The notes under the pieces: generated by a model
Databases searched by the model: none
What the model saw: only the letters and a program-made list of their open reading frames with translations
What the model was told of the DNA's origin: nothing
Assembly (NCBI GenBank): GCA_034120015.1
Contig: JAXEIF010000020.1
Span: forward strand, 1 to 55,174
Origin: CALXOJ01 sp034120015
Lineage (GTDB): Bacteria; Spirochaetota; Spirochaetia; JAFGXN01
DNA length: 55,174 nucleotides
Direction of reading: 5' to 3'
In this document: one piece after another, positions 32,395 to 40,100 of the stretch
Numbering within the stretch: position 1 is the stretch's first letter
Layout of the letters: each line of letters opens with the position of its first letter
Made by a program: the position numbers and the translations under genes

Positions 32395-33857
32395 CGCAGA
32401 GAATGCGCTTTAATAAATAACGCGGTATCGTACGCATCTTCCGTCACCGCGTCGATACCGCCGCCGACGGCGACACTTTGCCCGCAAAAATACAAACCGC
32501 GGCAGTTTCCGGCTGTCCGCGGCATCCGATTTTTCAGGGAAAACACCGTCGGCGCAAAGCCTCGCCAGGATCCTTTATACAAAGCCGTATTTTCCTCGTA
32601 GTCCAGCGGTGTAAACGTTTTTACCGTCTCGATTGAGTCGGTAAAACCGGGAAAACGGCGATCCAGACACGCATTCAATTCATCGACAACCATCAGCGCG
32701 TACTGACGGTACGCCTCTTCGCTCTTCTGCCGCAGATTTTTCCAAAAATAATAGTCGCAGCGCAGATTAACAGTCAAAGCACTTTTTCCGGCCGGAGCGG
32801 AATCCGGAGTCATTTCCGCAGAATGAATTTCTATCTGGTAATTGGTTAAATCGGGAGAACCGTCGACACCTTTTTCGTCTTCCATGCAAAAAGTGGCGGG
32901 CAAACCGTACTGTTTTCTTATACCGTAGCACACTGTCATCAGCGGATAAAACAGATCCCCCTGTCTGATGAGCCGCAATGCTCCGGGGATTTTCACTTTT
33001 CCCTTCAGCAGTTTACCCAAAACCGTGTTGACATCGCAGGCTGCCGCAACCGTATCGGTCTCCACCGTTTTACCGGCAACACGAATTCCCGCCACACGGT
33101 GTCTCTCGATTATAATTTCATCAACAGCAACCCCCGTTATCAATTCACCGCCGGAGGCCAGATACGAATCTGTCAGACGACGGATCAAATCGGCAGACCC
33201 GCCCCGCGGATAACCGCTGTTTTCGTAGAGTCGGGCCGCCATGTACGTATAAAATGCATACAATGAATAGTTATCGGGATAAAGAGCCCGCCATAATTTG
33301 CGTACGGATTCGGATCCCCATTGTTCAATCCATTTTTCCGTTGCCGTCAGGGCAGATTTCCCCAACGGTATCAGATACGAGCGGTAACGTAGCAGAAATT
33401 CTTTTTTTTCCCGAAACGGGAGCAGAGAAAACGGAGGGGATTTCGGTTCTTCGGCATAATTACGGAATTTTTCCAGAACCGTAAAAAATTTATCGATACG
33501 TCCGGCATCTTCCGGAGCACATAACTGCGAAAGCAGTTTCCGAAAAGCGGGAATTGTCCATTCGATTCGGAACACCTCACCTTCATTTTCGTAAATCTCA
33601 TATTCCGACGAATCAACCGGAAGATTCGGAATCAGAGCACCGCTTTCCGTCATCAGCTTATGACGACGACCGCTTTTGATTCCGTTAATATAACGGCAGC
33701 ATAAATCAAAACGAAATCCGTTCTCCCCCGAAGAAAGGCAAAGCCCTCCCGGCTGCGCGTTTTTCTCGTAAATGACTGTCGGCACTCCCTGTTTCTGAAG
33801 AAAGATACCCGTACTCAGTCCGGCTATGCCGCCTCCGATAATCACCGTTTTTTTCAT
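32391..33857 (-). CDS. CrtI-like FAD-dependent oxidoreductase (phytoene desaturase family)
   Basis: A 488-residue flavoprotein. The FAD-binding motif VIIGGGIAGLSTGIFLQKQG is at the extreme N-terminus and is followed by YEKNAQPGGLCLS. The C-terminal YFCGQSVAVGGGIDAVTEDAY is the second FAD motif of the phytoene desaturase/retinol saturase group. No phytoene synthase or other carotenoid gene is in the window, so a role in carotenoids is not supported here; lipid saturation or desaturation is possible. It is convergent with the SDR and overlaps it by 4 nt. Confidence 0.83.
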   Translation of the reverse strand: MKKTVIIGGGIAGLSTGIFLQKQGVPTVIYEKNAQPGGLCLSSGENGFRFDLCCRYINGIKSGRRHKLMTESGALIPNLPVDSSEYEIYENEGEVFRIEWTIPAFRKLLSQLCAPEDAGRIDKFFTVLEKFRNYAEEPKSPPFSLLPFREKKEFLLRYRSYLIPLGKSALTATEKWIEQWGSESVRKLWRALYPDNYSLYAFYTYMAARLYENSGYPRGGSADLIRRLTDSYLASGGELITGVAVDEIIIERHRVAGIRVAGKTVETDTVAAACDVNTVLGKLLKGKVKIPGALRLIRQGDLFYPLMTVCYGIRKQYGLPATFCMEDEKGVDGSPDLTNYQIEIHSAEMTPDSAPAGKSALTVNLRCDYYFWKNLRQKSEEAYRQYALMVVDELNACLDRRFPGFTDSIETVKTFTPLDYEENTALYKGSWRGFAPTVFSLKNRMPRTAGNCRGLYFCGQSVAVGGGIDAVTEDAYDTALFIKAHSLR

Positions 33858-33939
33858 CGGAATCCTCCCCGTTGATTATATCACATTTTCTGCGGTAAAC
33901 AAAGAATTTTTCAGCGGGTTTAATCTTTATGAAAAAAAC

Positions 33940-33968
33940 TTTACATTCTCGTTATAATATCGCATAAT
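33940..33968 (+). promoter_or_regulatory. Candidate promoter of the M15 peptidase gene (TTTACA-N17-CATAAT)
   Basis: TTTACA at 33940-33945 and CATAAT at 33963-33968 have a 17-bp spacer, which would start the transcript at or next to the ATG at 33976. A second -10-like box, TATAAT at 33953-33958, has no good -35 but would leave a short leader with AGGA. Confidence 0.5.
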
Positions 33969-33975
33969 AGGAATT

Positions 33976-34866
33976 ATGAAGAAACTAATTTTACTTTTGC
34001 CCCTCTGCCTTTTTCTTCTGTCCAATATCGAACGTCCGACACCGATTAAAGAACTGCCGGAAAAAACCGGTTTAACAATTCTTAAAAGTGCCTATCCGAA
34101 CGAAATCGATGAAATTGTTTACGATTATAAATTAAATGATTGGGCTATGATACTCCGTGACAGTAACGGACGGAAAATCAGGCTGTTCTGGGCTGAAGGA
34201 AGAATTTTAACGGCAGACCGGTTAACGGAAGCGTATAAATACCGCACCCAGTTTTATCCTTATCCGGAAGAGATCAAGAATCCGGCTACGATGGATGATG
34301 AATATATCCGTAAACTGAACGCCTATACATCCAAAAATGCACGAAAAAACAGCGCTATATCCGCTCCCGATTTTTTCGATACGATTTACGATGCCCGTTC
34401 CCGACAGAGTCTGGAATCCCATCTGGTAAAAACCTCTTTTCTCGGCAAAAAAACAACGGTTCATGAAAAAATCGAAGAGCCGCTGAAGCGTGTCGAAAAG
34501 ACAATTTACCGCAGACGGCTTTGGAGTCCCGAAATCCGCAGTTTTATCAGAAATTTAAGCAGTTGCGACTGCTATCACTGGCGGGAAGTCAGAGATACGG
34601 GAAGCCGTTCGTTTCACAGTTATGCCATTGCCGTTGATATTTTACCGAAAGGCTGGGGAAATAAAATTATTTACTGGAGTTGGGAACGCGACCGCAATCC
34701 GAACTGGATGCTGGTTCCGATCGAAAAACGATGGTGTCCGCCGCAGGCAGTCATCGATGCGTTTGAAGCGGAAGGTTTTATTTGGGGCGGCAAATGGGAT
34801 ATTTGGGATAACATGCATTTTGAATACCGTCCCGAACTGTTTTTGTTTCGGGAATATGAAAAATAA
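33976..34866 (+). CDS. Exported M15-family D-Ala-D-Ala carboxypeptidase-like protein
   Basis: A 296-residue protein with an N-terminal signal peptide (about 1-18) and a C-terminal VanY/M15-type domain (about 170-295). The zinc ligands are seen as SFHSYAIAVD (His and Asp six residues apart) and DNMHFEYRPE. The N-terminal half (about 25-165) is of unknown fold. It probably trims peptidoglycan stem peptides in the periplasm. The gene stands alone, convergent with clpB. Confidence 0.8.
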   Translation: MKKLILLLPLCLFLLSNIERPTPIKELPEKTGLTILKSAYPNEIDEIVYDYKLNDWAMILRDSNGRKIRLFWAEGRILTADRLTEAYKYRTQFYPYPEEIKNPATMDDEYIRKLNAYTSKNARKNSAISAPDFFDTIYDARSRQSLESHLVKTSFLGKKTTVHEKIEEPLKRVEKTIYRRRLWSPEIRSFIRNLSSCDCYHWREVRDTGSRSFHSYAIAVDILPKGWGNKIIYWSWERDRNPNWMLVPIEKRWCPPQAVIDAFEAEGFIWGGKWDIWDNMHFEYRPELFLFREYEK

Positions 34867-34892
34867 CCCCGTCACGCAGCGGCGCAACGGGG
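34860..34892 (-). terminator. Probable terminator after clpB
   Basis: On the reverse strand CCCCGT and ACGGGG form a 6-bp GC-rich stem around a 14-nt loop, followed by TTATTTTTC. The loop is large and may fold further. The hairpin may also help end the convergent M15 transcript. Confidence 0.5.
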
Positions 34893-34930
34893 CTTGAGGC
34901 GGGCGGCGGAGCCGGCCGGAGCCGCGTTTG

Positions 34931-37528
34931 TCAGTCGTTTGAAACACCGGCTCCTTTTTCGGTTTCAATCACAGGCGCACCGTTTTGCCAGTCCATGCGT
35001 ACCGCATCGCCGTCGCCGAAACGCCCGGTCAGCATCGCCTTCGCCAATTCGTTTTCGACATCGTTTTGAATGGCTCTTTTTACAGGACGGGCACCGTAAA
35101 CGGGATCAAATCCTTCTTCGGCAATATGATCCACCAGTCCGTCCGCAAAACCGATACGGATATTTCTTCCCGCCAGCCGTTTCTCGATACGATGCAGCTG
35201 AATTTTAACGATTTCCCGAATGTGTTCTTTATCCAACCGGTGAAAAATAACGGTTTCGTCGATACGGTTCAAAAACTCGGGCTTAAAATAATGCTTCAGC
35301 TGTTCCAAAATCCGGTCTTCCATTGTTTTCGGATCGGATGTTTCCAAAATTAACTCGCTACCGATATTGCTTGTCAAAATGATAATCGCATTGCGGAAAT
35401 CGACGACACGTCCCTGTCCGTCTGTTAACCTTCCGTCATCAAGCAGCTGCAGCAAAACGTTGAATACATCCGGATGCGCTTTTTCGATTTCGTCGAACAA
35501 AATGACCGAATAGGGACGCCGGCGAACCGCTTCCGTCAGCTGACCGCCCTGATCGTAGCCGACATATCCCGGAGGCGCTCCGATTAAACGGGAAACAGCA
35601 TGTTTTTCCATGTATTCGCTCATATCGATACGGGTCAGAGCCTTCTCGTCGTCAAAGAGGAATGCAGCCAGCGTTTTGGCCAGTTCGGTTTTTCCCACTC
35701 CGGTCGGACCGAGAAACAGGAAAGAACCCAACGGGCGGTTTTCATCGGAAAGTCCTGTTTTGTTACGGCGGATTGCATCGCTGACGGCACGGATTCCCTC
35801 CGACTGACCGACAACCCGCTGACCGAGAATCTCCTCGAGTTTCATCAGCTTGTCCATTTCGGAAGAAAGCATTTTACGCACAGGAATTCCCGTCCATGTC
35901 GAAACCACTTTTGCAATATCTTCTTCGGAAACTTCTTCCCGCAGCAGGCGGTCCTCACCCATTCCGCTCAATTTGACACCGAGTTCTTCGATTTCCTTAC
36001 GGGTCTGCGGAATCAGACCGTATTTGACTTCTCCGGCTTTTGCCAGATTCCCTTCACGCTCATACTGTGTTTCACGGGCTTTCAGTTCTTCCAGTTTTTC
36101 TTTCCGGCTGCGAATTTCGCCGATAACATCCTTTTCCGCCTGCCATTTCAGCGTGAGTCTGGTCTGAACCTCTTTTAATTCGGAATATTCTTTTTCCAAT
36201 TTTTTCAGGCGGTCGAGACTTGCTTTATCCGTTTCTTTCTCCAACGATTTCTTTTCTATTTCAAGCTGAAGCAGTTTACGGTTATACTGATCCAGTTCCA
36301 GCGGCTGGCTTTCGATTTCCATTTTTAACCGGCTGGCCGCTTCATCGACCAGGTCTATCGCTTTATCCGGAAGAAACCGGCTGGTGATATAACGGTTGGA
36401 CAGCACGGCCGCCGCCACCAATGCATCGTCTTTAATCCGTACACCGTGGTGAACTTCGTATTTATCTTTAATCCCGCGGAGAATGGCGATTGTCGATTCG
36501 ACACTCGGCTCTCCCGTATACACAGGCTGGAACCGTCGTTCCAACGCCGCATCCTTCTCGATATATTTGCGGTATTCATCCAGCGTTGTTGCGCCGATGG
36601 CACGCAGCTGTCCGCGCGCCAGAGCCGGTTTCAGTAAATTGGAAGCATCCGTCGAGCCTTCCGCCGCACCGGCACCGACCAGCGTGTGCAGCTCGTCGAT
36701 AAACAGAATGATTTTACCGTCGGAAGCCGTTACTTTCTCGATGACCCCTTTCAACCGTTCTTCGAACTCACCGCGGAACTTGGCTCCCGCCAGCAGCGAT
36801 CCCAAATCGAGAGCCAGTAACCGGCGGTTTTTCAGCGAATCGGGAACATCCCCGGAAACAATACGCCGGGCCAGTCCTTCCGCAATAGCCGTTTTACCGA
36901 CCCCCGGTTCACCGATTAACACGGGATTATTTTTGGTCCGACGGGACAGCACCTGCATCACCCGCCGAATCTCTTCGTCACGACCGATGACAGGATCCAG
37001 TTTTTCCAACCGTGCCAGCTGCGTCAAATCTTTGCAGTATTTTTCCAGGATTTTGTCGCCGCCTTCTTTGTCTCCGTTTTCGCCGCCCGTGCTGTCGGCA
37101 ACCTGTTTCAGCACTGCCGCAACCCGATCCGCCGTCAGTCCGAATTCTTTCAGAATTGCAGCTGCCGAATCACCGTTTTTAAGCAGCGACAAAAAGAGGT
37201 GGTTGACATTAATGTAAGAATCTTTTAAAGCGTCCGCTTCGTTTTCGGCTTTCACCAGAACACGGTTTAATTCGCTGCTTAAACGCGGTTCGGTATCACC
37301 GCCGGTCACTTTCGGAAGCGACCGTACCGCGCGTTTGACCCTGTCGAGGATTTGAGCGGTATCCGCTTCCAACCGTTCGAGCAGTGTCGACAGCATGGTT
37401 CCTTCCTGCTCGAGAAGCGCCTGCAAAAAGTGACTGCAGGTAATTTCGCTGTTGTCGTTTTTAATGGCAATTGCCGCCGCTTCCTGAACGGCGTTTTTGG
37501 CATTTTCCGTATATTTTTCCCAGTCCAT
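34931..37528 (-). CDS. clpB: ATP-dependent chaperone ClpB
   Basis: An 865-residue Hsp100 disaggregase. The N-terminal Clp repeat domain (about 1-145) is followed by AAA-1 with Walker A GEPGVGKTAIAEGL, the long coiled-coil middle domain (about 405-530) that marks ClpB rather than ClpA or ClpC, AAA-2 with GPTGVGKTELAKTL, and the C-terminal D2 small domain. It works with DnaK to rescue aggregated proteins. AGGAGGG precedes the ATG. No CIRCE inverted repeat is visible upstream, and the promoter there is weak (TATATT at 37553-37558 on the reverse strand), perhaps an alternative-sigma type. Confidence 0.96.
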   Translation of the reverse strand: MDWEKYTENAKNAVQEAAAIAIKNDNSEITCSHFLQALLEQEGTMLSTLLERLEADTAQILDRVKRAVRSLPKVTGGDTEPRLSSELNRVLVKAENEADALKDSYINVNHLFLSLLKNGDSAAAILKEFGLTADRVAAVLKQVADSTGGENGDKEGGDKILEKYCKDLTQLARLEKLDPVIGRDEEIRRVMQVLSRRTKNNPVLIGEPGVGKTAIAEGLARRIVSGDVPDSLKNRRLLALDLGSLLAGAKFRGEFEERLKGVIEKVTASDGKIILFIDELHTLVGAGAAEGSTDASNLLKPALARGQLRAIGATTLDEYRKYIEKDAALERRFQPVYTGEPSVESTIAILRGIKDKYEVHHGVRIKDDALVAAAVLSNRYITSRFLPDKAIDLVDEAASRLKMEIESQPLELDQYNRKLLQLEIEKKSLEKETDKASLDRLKKLEKEYSELKEVQTRLTLKWQAEKDVIGEIRSRKEKLEELKARETQYEREGNLAKAGEVKYGLIPQTRKEIEELGVKLSGMGEDRLLREEVSEEDIAKVVSTWTGIPVRKMLSSEMDKLMKLEEILGQRVVGQSEGIRAVSDAIRRNKTGLSDENRPLGSFLFLGPTGVGKTELAKTLAAFLFDDEKALTRIDMSEYMEKHAVSRLIGAPPGYVGYDQGGQLTEAVRRRPYSVILFDEIEKAHPDVFNVLLQLLDDGRLTDGQGRVVDFRNAIIILTSNIGSELILETSDPKTMEDRILEQLKHYFKPEFLNRIDETVIFHRLDKEHIREIVKIQLHRIEKRLAGRNIRIGFADGLVDHIAEEGFDPVYGARPVKRAIQNDVENELAKAMLTGRFGDGDAVRMDWQNGAPVIETEKGAGVSND

Positions 37529-37532
37529 AAGA

Positions 37533-37698
37533 CCCTCCTGTTCTCTGATATTAATATAATCAAATTTCGGTGAATCGGACAGGGAAAAAACGTTTTTTTA
37601 ACCGGCGGCGAGAGGAATCGTTTTCGGGGCATCCGATACGGAAACGAAAGCCAGAGTCTGCTCCGTTACCCGATAAAGCGCCGCTTTACGACAGAGAA
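37533..37698. other. Intergenic stretch upstream of clpB
   Basis: It holds the clpB SD site and weak -10 box. It also holds a reverse-strand segment (37602-37698) with codon use like the neighbouring genes, ending in TAA, that encodes no complete protein; it may be the 3' remnant of a lost gene. The terminator at 37699 bounds it. Confidence 0.35.
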
Positions 37699-37732
37699 TA
37701 AAAAAAGAGCCCGCGATTGCGGACTCTTTTGC
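37699..37732 (-). terminator. Terminator after the FN3 protein gene cluster
   Basis: AAAAGAG and CTCTTTT flank a CCGC/GCGG inner stem with one mismatch and a 4-nt loop. On the reverse strand it is followed by a T-rich run. It lies 27 nt after the last gene of the cluster. Confidence 0.88.
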
Positions 37733-37758
37733 ATTATTCAAATACATTTTTATGGAAA

Positions 37759-40074
37759 TTAAAAATATTTGCGGTCGATATCCCATGCCAGACTCTGTTC
37801 CGCTTTTCCGGTCTGCTGAACATTGTAAGTTCCCCCCGACTTAACGGATGCGGTAATCGTAAGTTTGAACGTAATTTTTCCGGAATACATCCCCGAAATA
37901 TTGATGACACCGACCAGCTGACCGTTTGCCGATAAATTCACCTCGGTCTGATGTCCCGTTCCGACCGAATTAAAAATCATATCAAAGGCTTCAAAATCAT
38001 TGTAAATTAATGGGACCGTTACTTCTCCAAATCCTATTTTCGCATTGTAATGAAAACATCCTTTATTTGGGTCGGAAACTTTATCGGAACAGTTTCCGCC
38101 TTTACCGCCGCAGTTGCTGCCGCTCCAACCGTTATAACCATTAATTGAAATTGAGTCAAACCCGGCCGCCCCTGTTGACGGTTGATGAATATTATTCAGA
38201 TAAGACTGCGAAAAATCAATCACACGCAATGCGTTAATCAGAAATTCTTCATTGGATATCTGTCTCCATCCCGATTTTTCGTCGCCGGCAGCAGAATGAG
38301 CCGAAAATGAAATTTCGGGAATATCAAAACCGTAATAAACGGTATAATCGTTTACCCCAAATGCGGAACCGGAATCGATAATTGTTGTCTCATTTGTTTT
38401 TTCAACGGCCGTCACTTCTTTCTTGGAACGCGACCATCTGTTTTTAAAATAAAGGGTCTGATTCCAATTTTGCGGAGAAGCCGGAATCCCGGAGGGAGCA
38501 CTCGGTTTTTTTGTATAGGAAGGTGTATAAACCCAACGTTTGGCCTTGACCGTCGTGTAACAGTAAGACGGTTTATTGGAGACCGTAATTGTCACACGAT
38601 CGGCACCGGTCGAAACCGAAAATTCCGGTTTCGGCATATATCCGGCCACACCGTATGTATCTTTAAAGGCACTCTTTTGCCCGACCCCTTCTTCGCCAAC
38701 CGTCTTATTCTTGGCCTGTACGGCATAGTAATATACTTTTCCGGGAATCAGATTTGAATCCGCATCGACATAGGAGGCTTCGGATAAATCGGAAGCAATC
38801 AAAGTTTCCGATCCGCCCGAAACAAATTCACTGCGATATAAATCATACGCAATGACCGCATCTGTATCCGCTACCGATACGGCATTCCAGGATATCGAGA
38901 TTTGAGATTCGTGCTCGAGCAGAGAAGCCGCCATATTTTTTACCTGCGGCAGTATATATCCGGAAACAAAATCGGACGGAGCTCCTTCGCCCAAATTATT
39001 CGAAACCGTCACGTAAAATTGCATAACATTAAAGGATGTTGTCTGATAATCGTACTCCGGTGCTCCTGTATAAGCATCAAGTACTTTTTCCCAGTTTCCG
39101 TTTGCTTTTGTTTTGACATATACGGAATAACCCCGAAAATTGGTAACAGACGAGCAGTCTTTCCATGTCAGTCGGATTTTTTGTCCATACGTTCCCGAAG
39201 AAGCTTTCAAATCTTCGACAGGCATCGGCGTTCCCCATTTTACTGTCAATCCTCTGACCGGCTGACTGGGTTGCGACTCATTTCCGTCGGTGACCGCGTA
39301 AATGCGATAGGCAAACTCTTTACCGATTAATCCTCCGGCATTCGTAAACTCTTCTTTGTACGTATAGACCCCGTCCGCAAACAAAGGTTCGATGATACCT
39401 CTGTCTTCCCATTTTTGATTTTGAGAAAAAGGCGCCTGTGCCCGCTCGAGACGAAATGATGATTCGGGATGATTCCATTTCCATGTCAGCGTAATAAAAG
39501 CCGGATCTCCTTCATTTACAGGCTGATAATTCCGTGTCGCCGTGACATCATAAGGAACCTCTGCTGTTTTACCGACAGCAATTTCCGAATAAGCCACAAT
39601 ACGGCCTGCGCCGTCATACCCCTTCACCAGATAATAACAAACGGTTCCCGATGTCAGAGTCTGCTCGAGACCTTCTTTATCGTAATAGTAAATATGTTCA
39701 TACGAATTCCGATCATAAGACAACTTTGAAGAAACCTGTGTTCCGTCCGGAAGATTCTCTGTTTGATAAAAACCTTCTGCTTTGGCAACATTCAAAGCAA
39801 CCTCGGCGGATGCGGAATCAAAAAACCAAAACAGACGCCAGTAATAGACTCCTTTTGAAACTTTATCCCAAGTGACATTAATCTGATCGATATAAGTTTC
39901 CTGCGTGGCCGTCAATCCCGTAACCTGAATCGGATCGGGAGCAAAAGGAATCGGTTCGGGAAAAACAACATCCCCCAACCCCGATGATCCTTTTTGCGGA
40001 TCGGTCAGGAACTGAGCCGTACAGGAAACCGCAAAAACCAAAACCAGCGATAAAAGAAAAGATTTCGTATTCAT
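37759..40074 (-). CDS. Fibronectin type III repeat lipoprotein with unassigned C-terminal domain
   Basis: A 771-residue lipoprotein with lipobox AVSC (Cys at about 18). It contains about four FN3-like modules (about 45-470), recognisable by ITLTWKW, IRLTWKDC and ISISWNAV strands and YYYAVQAKN-type ends. The last ~300 residues, starting near PKPEFSVSTG, have no domain I can name; they include NKPSY, a Gly/Cys-rich segment (SNCGGKGGNCSD) and a final GMYSGKITF ... LAWDIDRKYF. The same features occur in the 461-residue protein of this cluster. It is the last gene of a unit of three, 26 nt after its neighbour, with a GGAGG SD. Confidence 0.75.
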   Translation of the reverse strand: MNTKSFLLSLVLVFAVSCTAQFLTDPQKGSSGLGDVVFPEPIPFAPDPIQVTGLTATQETYIDQINVTWDKVSKGVYYWRLFWFFDSASAEVALNVAKAEGFYQTENLPDGTQVSSKLSYDRNSYEHIYYYDKEGLEQTLTSGTVCYYLVKGYDGAGRIVAYSEIAVGKTAEVPYDVTATRNYQPVNEGDPAFITLTWKWNHPESSFRLERAQAPFSQNQKWEDRGIIEPLFADGVYTYKEEFTNAGGLIGKEFAYRIYAVTDGNESQPSQPVRGLTVKWGTPMPVEDLKASSGTYGQKIRLTWKDCSSVTNFRGYSVYVKTKANGNWEKVLDAYTGAPEYDYQTTSFNVMQFYVTVSNNLGEGAPSDFVSGYILPQVKNMAASLLEHESQISISWNAVSVADTDAVIAYDLYRSEFVSGGSETLIASDLSEASYVDADSNLIPGKVYYYAVQAKNKTVGEEGVGQKSAFKDTYGVAGYMPKPEFSVSTGADRVTITVSNKPSYCYTTVKAKRWVYTPSYTKKPSAPSGIPASPQNWNQTLYFKNRWSRSKKEVTAVEKTNETTIIDSGSAFGVNDYTVYYGFDIPEISFSAHSAAGDEKSGWRQISNEEFLINALRVIDFSQSYLNNIHQPSTGAAGFDSISINGYNGWSGSNCGGKGGNCSDKVSDPNKGCFHYNAKIGFGEVTVPLIYNDFEAFDMIFNSVGTGHQTEVNLSANGQLVGVINISGMYSGKITFKLTITASVKSGGTYNVQQTGKAEQSLAWDIDRKYF

Positions 40075-40100
40075 TTCTCACCTCCGAACCGGCACATTTG

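Noticed and set aside
30218..33857. Carotenoid biosynthesis cluster
   Set aside because: Only a CrtI-family flavoprotein is present. No phytoene synthase or isoprenoid gene is near, and the family includes many non-carotenoid enzymes.
36483..37217. 244-codon open frame on the + strand
   Set aside because: It is antisense to clpB and Ser/Arg/Pro-rich; the ClpB protein is complete without interruption.
37529..37620. CIRCE heat-shock operator upstream of clpB
   Set aside because: No TTAGCACTC-type inverted repeat is present in the clpB upstream region.
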